Made by a program: the position numbers and the translations under genes. DNA of 64,000 bases from Pseudomonas californiensis (GTDB lineage Bacteria > Pseudomonadota > Gammaproteobacteria > Pseudomonadales > Pseudomonadaceae), in assembly GCF_021147775.1 (NCBI RefSeq), contig NZ_JAGTPK010000009.1:147602-211601 (forward strand), given 5' to 3'. Within the stretch, counting starts at the first letter, position 1. Each line of letters starts with the position of its first letter. The notes beneath the pieces are model-generated. The model was given only the letters and a program-made list of their open reading frames with translations, was not told where the DNA came from and searched no databases. This document shows, piece by piece, positions 25,564 to 34,978 of this stretch.

Positions 25564-27118
25564 GTTCGCGCTCCTCGTATGAGGTGGACAAGGCGGAATC
25601 GCTTTCAACCGCCCCCGTCGCACACGCGAGCAACTGATCGCTGTCGGTGGCGCGGGCGTCGAATTCACCCGCAATAACACCGCGATGCAGCACCACGATG
25701 CGATGAGTGATACCGATCAATTCCGGCAAGTCCGATGACAACACCAGCACCGCCGCACCGCCTTCGGCCAGCCGGGCAATCAATCTGTAGATCTCCACCT
25801 TCGCACCGACATCCACGCCGACGCTGGGCTCATCCAGCAGGTAAAGCGACGAGTGCCGGCTGAGCCATTTGCCCAGCGCGACTTTTTGCTGATTGCCACC
25901 GCTGAGCAGTTGCACCGCAGCACCGGGGCCCGGTGCCTTGATCGCCAATTCTTCGATCAGGCGCTCGCTTTCCCGGGCCTGTGCCGCAACATCCAGCAAA
26001 CCCCAACGGCTGAACCTGTCGAGGCTGGCGAGGGTGATGTTTTCCAGCACCGAAAGCGCCGGGGCCACGCCGTGACTGCGTCGTTCTTCGGGCACCAGTG
26101 CAATGCCATGACGGACCGCACCTCGCGGTGACGTCAACCGCAATAACTGGCCATTCAACAGCAACTCGCCACGATCCGGTTTGAGTAACCCGAACAGGCT
26201 CTTGAGTACTTCCTTGGCTCCGGAACCGACCAGCCCGGTCAGGCCGACCACTTCGCCGGCACGCACCTTCAGGTCGATGTCGTCGTAGACCCGCCCTGCC
26301 CCAAGTCCTTTCAGCTCAAGCACCGGCACACCTGGCACTGCCTGCGTACGCGGATACTGCTCGCCGACGTCCCGGTTGACCATCAACCGGGCAATCTGCG
26401 CGGTGCTGGTGACGGCGGGATCAACCACCGCCACGTCGCGACCATTGCGCAGCACGGTAACCTGATCGCAGAGCGATTCGATTTCCTGCAGGTAATGCGA
26501 GATGTACAGCACCGTCAGCCCGTCATCACGCAAGCGCCGCACGATGCTCAACAGCCGGTCCACTTCGCGCTTCACCAACGACACGCTGGGCTCGTCGAAC
26601 ACCAGCACCCTGGGCTTGGCGAGCAGCGCCCGAGTAATCTGCAACACCTGACGCTGGGCGCTGTCCAGGTCCCGAACCAACGCTCTTTCAGGCAAGCGCA
26701 TCGCAAAGTAATCGTCCAGCAACCGCGCGGCCTCGCGCTCCTGGGCGCGGCGGTCGACGAACAGCCCGCGTTTGATCTCCTGCCCGAAGAACAACGCTTC
26801 GCCCACCGTGAAGCTGCCCGGCAACAGGCGCTCCTGATGGATGAAGTGCACACCTCTGGCTTCGACCTGACGCGGTGCAAGGCTTTCGAACGGCTGACCA
26901 TGGATATGCAGGCTGCCCGCATCGGCACGATGAATACCGGCCAGCACCTTGATCAGCGTCGACTTGCCTGCACCGTTCTCACCCACCAGCCCGTGAATGG
27001 TCCCGGCCTCGACCCGCAGGTTGACGCCGTCCAGCGCCTGAGTCGCACCGAAGCGCTTGGAAACACCCACCAGCTGCAAGGCGGGAGGTGGCGACACTCT
27101 GGTATCCGCTGAAACCAT
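25550..27118 (-). CDS. Ribose-type ABC importer, double ATP-binding protein (RbsA-like)
   Basis: The 522-residue product contains two nucleotide-binding domains. The first has Walker A GENGAGKST (about residues 47-55), DLDSAQRQVLQITRAL as signature and Walker B VLVFDEPSVSL. The second has LVGSGAKEVLKSLFG as degenerate Walker A, LSGGNQQKVALGKWL and LYLLDEPSVGVDVGAK. This two-domain layout is diagnostic of CUT2 sugar importers. The ATG follows the binding-protein stop by 2 bp. Confidence 0.93.
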   Translation of the reverse strand: MVSADTRVSPPPALQLVGVSKRFGATQALDGVNLRVEAGTIHGLVGENGAGKSTLIKVLAGIHRADAGSLHIHGQPFESLAPRQVEARGVHFIHQERLLPGSFTVGEALFFGQEIKRGLFVDRRAQEREAARLLDDYFAMRLPERALVRDLDSAQRQVLQITRALLAKPRVLVFDEPSVSLVKREVDRLLSIVRRLRDDGLTVLYISHYLQEIESLCDQVTVLRNGRDVAVVDPAVTSTAQIARLMVNRDVGEQYPRTQAVPGVPVLELKGLGAGRVYDDIDLKVRAGEVVGLTGLVGSGAKEVLKSLFGLLKPDRGELLLNGQLLRLTSPRGAVRHGIALVPEERRSHGVAPALSVLENITLASLDRFSRWGLLDVAAQARESERLIEELAIKAPGPGAAVQLLSGGNQQKVALGKWLSRHSSLYLLDEPSVGVDVGAKVEIYRLIARLAEGGAAVLVLSSDLPELIGITHRIVVLHRGVIAGEFDARATDSDQLLACATGAVESDSALSTSYEEREHVRA

Positions 27119-27120
27119 GA

Positions 27121-28122
27121 TCAGTCACCTCTGAGCTGCTGCACTTCAGGCAGGTTGTCGGCCGTGGTCAGTAGCGTCGGCACGTGGGTCTCCTTGGGCA
27201 GATCGCGCTGGCCTGCGAGGTAGCGGGCAACGTTCTGCACGGCGATCTTGCCGATCAACGCAGGCTGTTGCGCAACCACAGCGCCCACCGGTGAGTTATC
27301 ACGGCGCATCAGCTCCAGTACTTCCGGGGTTCCATCCACGCCATAGGTCTTGATTTCGGTGCGTCCCGTATCGATCAGCGCCTTGCTCGCGCCCAGTTGC
27401 GGGATGTCCCAGGCCGACCAGATCGCCGAGACGCTGCCTTTCGGGTACTTGTTGAGCAGCGCCGAGACCTGCGAATAGGCATCCTGAACCGTGTTGGGGA
27501 TCACATCGCGCAGCTCTGGCTCAATGATCTTCAGCTCGGGATGGTCTTTCAGCGCCAGCTTGAGCTGATCGTAACGAATCGCGCAGACCGGTACGCCGTA
27601 AAAACCGTTGAAGACCAGAATGTTGCCCTTGCCGCCAGCGTCCTTGATCAACTGCCCGGCCAGCGCCTTGCCGGTGGCCACGTTGTCGGACGTGGTGTTG
27701 TTGAGGCTGTACTGCGACGGCGCATCAATGGTGAACAGCGGAATCCCGGCTTTGCTGATGCGCTTGAGCCAAGGGTCGATAACACTCAGGGTGCCCAGAG
27801 TCTGAATCACTGCGTCGGGCTTTTGCGTTACCACGGTCTGCAATTGATTGACCAGGTTCTTGTCGTTACGACCGGCGTCCAGCGTGATCGGCGTGCCGCC
27901 CAGCCGCTTGACCTCATCGACCTGGGCCTGGAACGCCTTGATATCAAAGTAATGACTGGTCCCCGTCATGCTGATCGCGATGCGCTTGCCGGCCAGAGAC
28001 GGTACGGTGCTGTCGTCCGCGTGGGCAGTCACGCTCAGCGCGGCAGCGAGCAGGCTCAGCGCCAAGCCACGCCACAGGGCGGGCAGACGGTTTGGTGTGT
28101 GGGTCGGGATAGCATCAGGCAT
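27121..28122 (-). CDS. Ribose-type ABC importer, periplasmic binding protein
   Basis: The 333-residue product has a Sec signal ending about residue 35 (LLAAALSVTAHA) and the Peripla_BP_4 fold: KRIAISMTGTSHYFDIKAFQ, VTQKPDAVIQTLGTLSVIDPW, KAGIPLFTIDAP, TYGVDGTPEVLELMRR. Family members bind ribose, other sugars, or in some cases autoinducer-2 or purines. Its operon sits beside the sulfur genes and carries the same upstream element as SfnB, so a sulfur-containing or sulfated sugar-like ligand is possible. GGAG precedes the ATG. Confidence 0.9.
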   Translation of the reverse strand: MPDAIPTHTPNRLPALWRGLALSLLAAALSVTAHADDSTVPSLAGKRIAISMTGTSHYFDIKAFQAQVDEVKRLGGTPITLDAGRNDKNLVNQLQTVVTQKPDAVIQTLGTLSVIDPWLKRISKAGIPLFTIDAPSQYSLNNTTSDNVATGKALAGQLIKDAGGKGNILVFNGFYGVPVCAIRYDQLKLALKDHPELKIIEPELRDVIPNTVQDAYSQVSALLNKYPKGSVSAIWSAWDIPQLGASKALIDTGRTEIKTYGVDGTPEVLELMRRDNSPVGAVVAQQPALIGKIAVQNVARYLAGQRDLPKETHVPTLLTTADNLPEVQQLRGD

Positions 28123-28161
28123 TCGGGCAGCTCCGCTGGCTCAGGACAAGGGTCCTGACCG

Positions 28162-28181
28162 GCAGTGCACAGGTCGTGCCC
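28162..28181 (-). promoter_or_regulatory. Candidate sigma-54 promoter / shared dyad element (GGGCACG-ACCT-GTGCACTGC)
   Basis: On the minus strand GGCACG, four bases, GTGC has exact -24/-12 spacing and is an inverted repeat GCAC-N5-GTGC. It matches the element before the SfnB-type gene at 15859 in 18 of 20 positions. It lies about 45 bp before the binding-protein start. Confidence 0.6.
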
Positions 28182-28390
28182 GATGCGCAGCGGCGCATGT
28201 TCGGCCAGGGGCCAAACCCGCGCAGACGAGGCTTTCAGGACCGTTGCGAGCCTCTGGCAGACTCAAGTTCGTGAGGCAGTCTTGAGAGATTCGCAGAATG
28301 GGATGAGCACATTGCGGATTCGCTGTTGCCTGAACAACAGCAAACCTGTGACTGCTCCCAACCTTCGGGAGTGGGACGATGCCCTGCGCC

Positions 28391-30019
28391 TTAGCGCAGC
28401 TTGAACTGACGGAGCGTGTTGCTCAGGTCACTGGCCAACTCGGCCAGTGCCTGGCTCGCACTGCCGGTCTGGCCTGTGCGTTCCGCGGAATGCGCAGACA
28501 GATCACGGATGCGCACCAGGTTTCGGTCCACTTCACGGGCAACCTGCGCCTGTTGCTCCGACGCACTGGCAATCACGCTGTTGCGGTCGTCGATCACCGT
28601 TACCGAGTGGGCAATAGACGCCAATACTGCGTTGGCCGACTCGGCCTGCTGGCGGGTCAACTGTGCCTGCTCGTTGCTGACTTCAAGCGCGGCAAGCGTG
28701 CTTTTGGTGCCTTGCTGGATATGACCAATCATGGTTTCGATTTCGCGCGTCGACTCGCTGGTGCGATGCGCCAGCGCACGGACTTCATCGGCCACCACCG
28801 CAAACCCGCGCCCGGCGTCACCGGCCCTTGCAGCTTCGATGGCGGCATTGAGCGCCAACAGGTTGGTCTGCTCCGATACGGCCCGAATCACGTCCAGCAC
28901 TTTGGTGATGTCGAGGGTACGGGTCGCCAGCGCCTGAGCTTCGACCGATGCGGTCCCCACGTTCTGGGTCAGCTCCAGGATGGATTTGACGGTCTGGTCC
29001 AGCTCCTTCTGGCCATGAAGCGCTGAAGCCGACGAAGCTTTGGACTCTTGCGACGTGGCCACTGCATTTCGCGCCACCTCGTCCACTGCCTGGCTCATCT
29101 CGGTGACCGCCGTGGCCGCCATCTCGATTTCACTGTTCTGCACCACCAGATCGGCGTTGCTGTCGACCATCAGCGCGCTCATTTCCTCGGTCGCCGAGGC
29201 CAGTTGATGAGCCGCGTCACCCACCTGAGCCAGCGTAACGCTGAGATTGCCGCGCATACGTTCCATGGACTGCAACAGCAACGCTGCCTCATCGACGCCT
29301 TCGCGGTCTACCCGCGTCGGGCGCAAGTCACCGGCAGCAATGGTTTCAGAGGCCAGCAGCGCCTGGCTGATGGGCCTGGCAAGACTGCGGGTCAGGCGCC
29401 AAGCCAGCGTTACCGTCATCAGCACACTGAGCAACATGACCCAGATCGTCACCACCAAGGCATTGTGGTACACCGATTCAGCCGTGGAGCTGGACGCCTC
29501 TTCAGAGTCGTCATTGAGCTTTTCAAGCGAATGCAGCAAGCCTTCCATCCCTTCGGCGATGGCCTTCATTTCGCCCCAGACGAGCTTGCGTCCCTCTTCT
29601 GCCTGGTTCTGGATTACAAACGTGTGTACTTGCTCGGCACGATCGATGTACGTCTGGTAGGTGGAGCCCAAACGACCGACCAGCGCCCGCTCATCGTCTT
29701 CGGTAATGACCGGGCTATAGGCTTGCATGGCTTTTTGAAAGTCGGCCTTCCTGTCAAGGAACTCTCCATACACCTGCTCGACCTGGGTTGCGTCGTGGGT
29801 GGTCAACATTTTCGCGACCGAGGTGCGAGTCTTCTCGAAAGCCAGCGCAATGTCGTCGCCCAGCGCAATCCCGGGCAGGGAATCATTCTCGATTTCGAGT
29901 GTTTGCTCACGGATGCTGCGCAGCTGCTCCAGGCTGAAAATGCCAAGCCCGACAACAAGAACCACCATCAGCGCAAAACAGACGGCCGTTCGAACGGCAA
30001 TCTTCAGCTGTCTCAGCAT
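28391..30019 (-). CDS. Methyl-accepting chemotaxis protein, 4HB-type sensor
   Basis: The start at 30019 (MLRQLK) has GAGG upstream. The 542-residue product has a first membrane helix (about 11-31, [16 protein letters not shown]), a periplasmic helical-bundle sensor with [20 protein letters not shown], a second membrane helix near residue 190-210, a HAMP domain ([21 protein letters not shown]) and the cytoplasmic signalling hairpin [20 protein letters not shown] with [18 protein letters not shown]. It senses an unknown ligand and signals to CheA. A sigma-28-like promoter lies upstream. It is monocistronic. Confidence 0.94.
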   Translation of the reverse strand: MLRQLKIAVRTAVCFALMVVLVVGLGIFSLEQLRSIREQTLEIENDSLPGIALGDDIALAFEKTRTSVAKMLTTHDATQVEQVYGEFLDRKADFQKAMQAYSPVITEDDERALVGRLGSTYQTYIDRAEQVHTFVIQNQAEEGRKLVWGEMKAIAEGMEGLLHSLEKLNDDSEEASSSTAESVYHNALVVTIWVMLLSVLMTVTLAWRLTRSLARPISQALLASETIAAGDLRPTRVDREGVDEAALLLQSMERMRGNLSVTLAQVGDAAHQLASATEEMSALMVDSNADLVVQNSEIEMAATAVTEMSQAVDEVARNAVATSQESKASSASALHGQKELDQTVKSILELTQNVGTASVEAQALATRTLDITKVLDVIRAVSEQTNLLALNAAIEAARAGDAGRGFAVVADEVRALAHRTSESTREIETMIGHIQQGTKSTLAALEVSNEQAQLTRQQAESANAVLASIAHSVTVIDDRNSVIASASEQQAQVAREVDRNLVRIRDLSAHSAERTGQTGSASQALAELASDLSNTLRQFKLR

Positions 30020-30067
30020 ACCCACACCTCTTCCCTGGAATGACGGCAATGATTTGCCTCATCAGTC

Positions 30068-30094
30068 CTATCGGCGGGATCTGCAAAAAAAGTA
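30068..30094 (-). promoter_or_regulatory. Candidate FliA (sigma-28) promoter of the chemoreceptor gene
   Basis: On the minus strand GCCGATAG matches the -10 consensus GCCGATAA in seven of eight positions. TACTTTTT lies 11 bases upstream (weak match to TAAAGTTT). The site is about 50 bp before the start codon of a chemoreceptor, as is common for motility genes. Confidence 0.45.
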
Positions 30095-30278
30095 GATGAC
30101 TGTTGTTCATCATATAAAAAGCCAGTCGCAGAGCGCTCGAAGGCGGCCCGCACGCGCTATCACGCAGTGAGGCCCACTTGAGTAATGCCTTGTGCTAGGT
30201 TTGCGGCGCTTCTTAACCCGGACTTGACCGGAGGCCCGAGCCAGAGCGCTCGCACCGGTCTGCATTACTGGAGATGCC

Positions 30279-30704
30279 ATGAAACGTTATTGTGCTGCAC
30301 TGCTTGCCCTGTCGCTGCCCGCCCTGGCGAATGCAGGCGATGCCTTGACCAGCTTTCCTGCGATAACCCAGGCCTTGAATACCGGCGAATCGGTGTCGGT
30401 CGTGATCGACCTTGGGCAGTGCAAATCGTCGATCGCCGGCGCCGAACCCTCCAGGACCCAAGGCGGCAAGCGCATCGATGCTTACCGCATCACACCCGAT
30501 GGCACCCTGGCGTTTTCAGACACGCACTTCTCGCTGGACCGCGACAACAAGCCCATCGAGCAGTTTATTCGTTACCGGGTTCGTTCTGACAACACGGCCG
30601 ATTTCAGCATGACGACCCTGAGCGTTCCGGGTTATCAACAAATCGGCAAAGCCGTGAGTTATGACTGCGCGGTTGGCAAGGGTTTGAGCTTTTTCGCCAG
30701 CTGA
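30279..30704 (+). CDS. virK: VirK family exported protein
   Basis: The 141-residue product starts with a Sec signal (ALLALSLPALANAG) and matches VirK proteins in GESVSVVIDLGQCKSS, GGKRIDAYRITPDGTLAFSDTHF, and the end YDCAVGKGLSFFA. Two cysteines (in GQCKS and YDCAV) could form a disulfide. VirK of Agrobacterium and homologues in plant pathogens are periplasmic or secreted virulence-associated proteins of unclear function. GGAG precedes the ATG. Single gene, ending at a convergent hairpin. Confidence 0.85.
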   Translation: MKRYCAALLALSLPALANAGDALTSFPAITQALNTGESVSVVIDLGQCKSSIAGAEPSRTQGGKRIDAYRITPDGTLAFSDTHFSLDRDNKPIEQFIRYRVRSDNTADFSMTTLSVPGYQQIGKAVSYDCAVGKGLSFFAS

Positions 30705-30754
30705 CGAACCTGGCTGTTCAGGCGATCAAAAGGTTTATAACAGCAGATGATGCA

Positions 30755-30782
30755 CGACGAGCCGGTCTGATCCGGCTCGTCG
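30755..30782. terminator. Bidirectional hairpin between virK and amino acid ABC operon
   Basis: CGACGAGCCGG, loop TCTGAT, CCGGCTCGTCG forms a perfect 11-bp stem between two convergent units. No T tract is present on either side, so termination efficiency is uncertain. Confidence 0.6.
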
Positions 30783-30792
30783 GCAACGCTGA

Positions 30793-31665
30793 TCAGGGCT
30801 TCCAGTGCCCGCCTTCGACGATGACGGCGGCAGGGTCGGTGCCTTCGGCAAGCTCCGGGCGCACGTACTGATCATAGAGCTTGAGCAGGTATTTCTCTTC
30901 GCCCAGCCTGGCCAGCTCGGTATTGATCCAGTCACGCAACTCGATGTTGCCCTTCTTCACGGCTGGGGCGATAGGCGCCTCATCCCCGAGTTTTTCCTCA
31001 AGCACACGGTAGCCCGGGTTTTTCTTCGCCCAGCTGAACAACACCAGATTGTCCTGCGCATACGCATCGCCACGACCATTGGCCAATGCCTGCAGCGACT
31101 CTGAGTTCTTCTCGAATTTCAGCACCTTCCAGTCCGGATGATTTTTCGTCAGCCAGATGTCCGCAGTAGTGCCTGTGGTCACGATGGTGGTCTTGTCTGC
31201 AAGGTCATCGAGTTTGCGCACCGGGCTGGCATCCGGCACCAGCGCCTGCACGGCAACCCGCAGATTGGGGTTGGTGAAGTCCACGGCTTCACGGCGTTCC
31301 GGAGTGACGGTCATGTTGGCCAGAATCAGGTCAACCTTGTCGCTTTGCAGAAACGGAATGCGGCTGGCGGGCTCGACCACCACAAACTCGATCTTCTTTT
31401 CGTCACCCAGCAGATCCTTGGCGAAGCGCTTGCCCAGATCGGTGTCGAAACCGACGTGCACGCCCTGCTCATTGACGAACCCGAACGGCGGCTTGTCGCT
31501 GAACACGCCGACAATCAGCTTGTCGCGCGCCTTGATGGTCTCCAGGTAGCTGGTGGAAGGCGAAGCCGCAGCCTTGGCCACAGGCTTCTGTTCGCCGGGC
31601 TTGTCACAGCCTGCCAGCAGGCCGAGGGCAATCAGGGGTAATACAAGGGCAGTTTTAAAGCTCAA
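30793..31665 (-). CDS. Polar amino acid ABC importer, binding lipoprotein
   Basis: The 290-residue product has a lipobox, [10 protein letters not shown], so it is probably a membrane-anchored binding protein. The SBP_bac_3 fold shows in [53 protein letters not shown] and [18 protein letters not shown]. The ligand is likely glutamate, aspartate or a related polar amino acid, by family. The start overlaps the ATPase stop by 4 bp. Confidence 0.9.
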   Translation of the reverse strand: MSFKTALVLPLIALGLLAGCDKPGEQKPVAKAAASPSTSYLETIKARDKLIVGVFSDKPPFGFVNEQGVHVGFDTDLGKRFAKDLLGDEKKIEFVVVEPASRIPFLQSDKVDLILANMTVTPERREAVDFTNPNLRVAVQALVPDASPVRKLDDLADKTTIVTTGTTADIWLTKNHPDWKVLKFEKNSESLQALANGRGDAYAQDNLVLFSWAKKNPGYRVLEEKLGDEAPIAPAVKKGNIELRDWINTELARLGEEKYLLKLYDQYVRPELAEGTDPAAVIVEGGHWKP

Positions 31666-32423
31666 GATGCTTTCCTTTTTGGCATGTTTTCTACGTAGGA
31701 AAACCTCTCCAGAAATTGCTGCGCGCGTGCGGTCTGCGGGGAACTGAAGAAAGTTTCGGGGTCGTTCTGTTCCGCGATCAAACCACGGTCCATGAACAGG
31801 ATTCGGTCGGCTACCGCACGGGCGAAGGCCATTTCGTGGGTGACAATGAGCATGGTCATGCCGCCTTCGGCCAGGCTGAGGATCACCTCCAGCACTTCCT
31901 TGACCATTTCCGGGTCCAGCGCTGCAGTGACTTCATCGAACAGCATGACCCTGGGGTTCATGCACAGCGCACGGACGATGGCGATGCGCTGCTGCTGACC
32001 GCCCGACAATTCACGCGGGTAGGCGTCCCGCTTGTCCGCCAGGCCGACCCGTTCCAGCAGGGTTTCGGCTTGCTGCCGTGCTTCGGCTGCCTGACGCTTC
32101 TGAACCTGTACCGGGCCGAGCAGGATATTGTCGAGCACGGTCATGTGCGGAAACAGGTGATAGCTCTGAAACACCATGCCGATCTGCTGGCGCACCTTGC
32201 GCCAGTCGGCATTGGCTGCCAGCGCCTGGCCGGCAAAGTGCAGCGTACCGGCATGGCCGAGCTCCAGGCCATTCAGGCAGCGCAGCAAAGTGCTTTTACC
32301 GCAGCCGCTTGGGCCGAGAATCACCACCACCTCACCTTCGGCCACTTGCAGGTCGATGTCTCGCAGGACCGGCGTGTCGCCAAAGTTCTTGCTGAAACCG
32401 GACAACTCGATCAAAGCGCTCAT
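31662..32423 (-). CDS. Polar amino acid ABC importer, ATP-binding protein
   Basis: The 253-residue product is a GlnQ/GltL-type ATPase: Walker [11 protein letters not shown]-loop [17 protein letters not shown], signature [15 protein letters not shown], Walker [17 protein letters not shown] with Val instead of Pro in the usual DEPTSALDPE, and H-loop IVTHEM. The start at 32423 has GGAG upstream and overlaps the permease stop by 4 bp. Confidence 0.93.
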   Translation of the reverse strand: MSALIELSGFSKNFGDTPVLRDIDLQVAEGEVVVILGPSGCGKSTLLRCLNGLELGHAGTLHFAGQALAANADWRKVRQQIGMVFQSYHLFPHMTVLDNILLGPVQVQKRQAAEARQQAETLLERVGLADKRDAYPRELSGGQQQRIAIVRALCMNPRVMLFDEVTAALDPEMVKEVLEVILSLAEGGMTMLIVTHEMAFARAVADRILFMDRGLIAEQNDPETFFSSPQTARAQQFLERFSYVENMPKRKAS

Positions 32424-33079
32424 GCGTGACTCCAACGTCGCTCAAGCACGCGTGAAGCGGCTGACAGCGGGTAACAGACGATAAAAAAGAACAGAAACAG
32501 AAAGCCGTAGATCAACACCGACTCGTACGTGCGCTCAATGATCTGCTGACCGACCTTGGTCACATCCACCACGCCTATCAAGACTGCCAGTGAGCTGGTC
32601 TTGATCAAGCGGGTGTACACGTTGATCACCGGAGGCGTCAGCCGCTTGAGGGCCTGAGGCAGCAGTACCCGACCGTACAACTGGCCCAGGTCAAGACCGA
32701 TTGCCAGCCCGGCTTCGCGCTGTCCACGAGGTATCGAGCGCAAGGCGCCACGCACCACCTCGCCCACTTCACTGGTGCCCCACAACGACAGCACCAGCAC
32801 CGCACAGCCAAACGCAGGCAGGCTCAGGCCAAAGAAAATCGGCAGGCCGAAGAAAAACAGATACAGCCAGACCAGCACCGGAATGGCACGGAACAGCTCC
32901 AGATAGATACGCAGCGGGATGTCGAACCCGCGTTTGCCCAAACTGCGCAACACGCCGTAGAGCACACCGCCCAGCGTACTGAACACAATGGCCAGCAGCG
33001 AAATGCCCAGTGTGCGTGCAGCACCTGTCGCCAGTTGCGGTGCTGATACCCACAACAACTCAAGACCCGAACTGGCCAT
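32420..33079 (-). CDS. Polar amino acid ABC importer, permease
   Basis: The 219-residue product has five membrane helices of the HisM/GlnP type: [20 protein letters not shown] at the start, [14 protein letters not shown], and the coupling loop [22 protein letters not shown] with [16 protein letters not shown]. It overlaps the second permease gene by about 20 bp. The two permeases form a heterodimer. Confidence 0.92.
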   Translation of the reverse strand: MASSGLELLWVSAPQLATGAARTLGISLLAIVFSTLGGVLYGVLRSLGKRGFDIPLRIYLELFRAIPVLVWLYLFFFGLPIFFGLSLPAFGCAVLVLSLWGTSEVGEVVRGALRSIPRGQREAGLAIGLDLGQLYGRVLLPQALKRLTPPVINVYTRLIKTSSLAVLIGVVDVTKVGQQIIERTYESVLIYGFLFLFFFIVCYPLSAASRVLERRWSHA

Positions 33080-33725
33080 GCTGGAGCCTCCTTTTCAAAA
33101 GGCCCAACAGCAATGACAACGGCAGGAACAGCAACACACACAGGCCCGTCATGACGGCGAGCATTTCGTAGGTCTTGTAATACAGCGCAATGTAGCTTTT
33201 GGTCGTGTAAAGGATTTCCGGCACCGCTACAGCCGACACCACCGTGGTTTCCTTGAGCAGAAACACAAAGTTGGCGAACAGCGCAGGCAGGCTGAGGATG
33301 CCTGCCTGCGGAAGGATGACGTGGCGCAGAAGCTGCCAACGTGACAGCCCGATGGACAACCCCGACTCGATCTGTGCCTTGGGCACCGCTTCGATGCCAG
33401 CGCGCAGTATTTCGGTCAGATAGGCACCGCCCAAAAAGGTCATGGCGATCACTGCCGAGGCGAAGCCAGAGACGCGAATGCCCAACGTAGGCAAGGCAAA
33501 GTAGATGAAGAACAGCTGGATCAACAACGGCGTGTTGCGTGCCAGTTCGATGTACAGCGGTACCAACCGGTGCAAAACCGGCACCTTGAAGGTCGCAATG
33601 GCGGCGTTGATGATGGCCACCGCAAGCGACGTCAGAATGGCAATAAGCCCGACCTGAAGGGTAACGCCAACAGCTTTGAGAAAGGCAGGCAACGTAGAGA
33701 GGGCGAAGGCATAGTCGAAGGTCAT
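33060..33725 (-). CDS. Polar amino acid ABC importer, permease
   Basis: The start at 33725 (MTFDYAFAL) follows GGAAGG; the longer frame to 33797 has no ribosome site. The 221-residue product has the family blocks GVTLQVGLIAILTSLAVAI, NTPLLIQLFFIYFALP and the coupling loop TEILRAGIEAVPKAQIESGLSIG with LPQAGILSLPALFANFV. It is the first gene of the operon. Upstream the DNA is AT-rich (33790-33840), where the promoter should lie. Confidence 0.92.
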   Translation of the reverse strand: MTFDYAFALSTLPAFLKAVGVTLQVGLIAILTSLAVAIINAAIATFKVPVLHRLVPLYIELARNTPLLIQLFFIYFALPTLGIRVSGFASAVIAMTFLGGAYLTEILRAGIEAVPKAQIESGLSIGLSRWQLLRHVILPQAGILSLPALFANFVFLLKETTVVSAVAVPEILYTTKSYIALYYKTYEMLAVMTGLCVLLFLPLSLLLGLLKRRLQHGQFGS

Positions 33726-34022
33726 TGCTGCCCTTCCAGACCGGAACATGCTAGCGGGAAATACATCGAATGTGGCCTTGAACGGGCAAAGTGACATATA
33801 GCTTAACCATATGTTTTATTTAAATTTAATACCCTTTAAGAATAAGCATAGAGCTTGCCGATACGGCCTGCAGACGTTCAGTTGGCCACCATGAGCAAAA
33901 GTCGTTGCGCGCCTCTTAATTCCGAAATGGAATTAACACATGCCAACTCAGTATTTATGGATCTATGGCAACAGGGATTAATGTGGCTTCACGGAAATGC
34001 CCCGCCATACGAGAGCTGCCTC

Positions 34023-34181
34023 ATGACTTATTCTGCCAACGTTGTCGATTTCAACAGCTACCGCAAACGCCGTCAGGCACGGGTCATGGCTGAGTTGATG
34101 TGGGCGATGTACACCGCTCGGGCCGGTGTTGCCAATTTCACGGTCATGACCACAGGTGCTGCCGAGACTCGACAGGCTTGA
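34023..34181 (+). CDS. Small hypothetical protein, 52 aa
   Basis: The frame is open from 33855; the best supported part begins at ATG 34023 (MTYSANVVDFNSYRKRRQ). GAGAG seven bases upstream is a modest ribosome site, and an ATG at 33981 after AGGGA is an alternative. The product has a basic segment (YRKRRQAR) and a helix (VMAELMWAMYTARAG). It ends 4 bp before the regulator gene, so the two may be co-transcribed. No family is named. Confidence 0.4.
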   Translation: MTYSANVVDFNSYRKRRQARVMAELMWAMYTARAGVANFTVMTTGAAETRQA

Positions 34182-34185
34182 TCCC

Positions 34186-34824
34186 ATGAACTTTCTCCAT
34201 ACCGTTGATAACGAAGAAGGCTTGCCGCCGGGCGGCAGCGATTGCGCGACCTCCGAAGATGACGTCATCGGCCCTCGGGTCGCGAGAAACCTGCAACGTC
34301 TGCGTAGCAAACGACACCTGTCCATGGATGCACTGGGACGTCTCACGGGCGTCAGCCGGGCGATGCTCGCGCAGATCGAGTCGGGCCGCAGCGTGCCGTC
34401 GATCAAAGTTCTGTGCAAGATCGCAAAGGGACTCAAGGTCTCGGTCGCCGCGTTTCTGGATGACCGTGCATTCGAAGGAGTCGAACTGTTGCCTGCGCAG
34501 CACAGCAAGCGGTTGGTCAGTGCCAGCGGCGCTTTCGTAAGCCGTGCGCTGTTCCCGTTCGACATGGCCAGGCAATCTGAATTCTATGAAGTACGGCTTG
34601 CTGCACTGGGCGAGGAAGTGTCCCAGGGGCATGGCTCCGGCGTGCAGGAGAACCTGGTGGTCGCACAAGGCGTACTGGAAGTGAGCCTCAACGAGGAGCG
34701 CTATCTGCTTTCCACAGGCGATTCGATCCTGTTCTATGCGGACCAGCCGCACCGCTATCGCAACCCCGCCGACAGCGAAGCCGTGGCGTTTCTGGTCATG
34801 ACCTACCCCGAGCGCCTCGACTGA
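34186..34824 (+). CDS. XRE-family regulator with C-terminal cupin
   Basis: The 212-residue product has an N-terminal Cro/C1-type helix-turn-helix (about residues 30-85; LSMDALGRLTGVSRAMLAQIESG) and a C-terminal cupin (about 115-205; VSQGHGSGVQENLVVAQGVLEV, then GDSILFYADQPHRYRNP). This layout is that of the PuuR/MppR-like regulators, which often bind small metabolites with the cupin. The divergent amino acid importer is a plausible target, by position only. It is followed by a strong terminator. Confidence 0.87.
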   Translation: MNFLHTVDNEEGLPPGGSDCATSEDDVIGPRVARNLQRLRSKRHLSMDALGRLTGVSRAMLAQIESGRSVPSIKVLCKIAKGLKVSVAAFLDDRAFEGVELLPAQHSKRLVSASGAFVSRALFPFDMARQSEFYEVRLAALGEEVSQGHGSGVQENLVVAQGVLEVSLNEERYLLSTGDSILFYADQPHRYRNPADSEAVAFLVMTYPERLD

Positions 34825-34864
34825 CGCCCAACGACGGTCGAGGCAGACGGGCCCGCCGAAACGT

Positions 34865-34917
34865 AAAAAACCGCCCCCGACGCCAGAACTCACGTTCTGT
34901 TTCGGGGGCGGTTTTTT
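34865..34917. terminator. Strong bidirectional intrinsic terminator
   Basis: AAAAAACCGCCCCCGA and TCGGGGGCGGTTTTTT form a perfect 16-bp stem with an inner AGAAC/GTTCT pairing. It terminates the XRE-cupin gene on the plus strand and the Met-rich gene on the minus strand. Confidence 0.92.
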
Positions 34918-34978
34918 CATGCCAGACCTGTCAGCTCAGCTCAGCTCAGCACCGCATGGTGCGGCGCTGGACAGCGTC

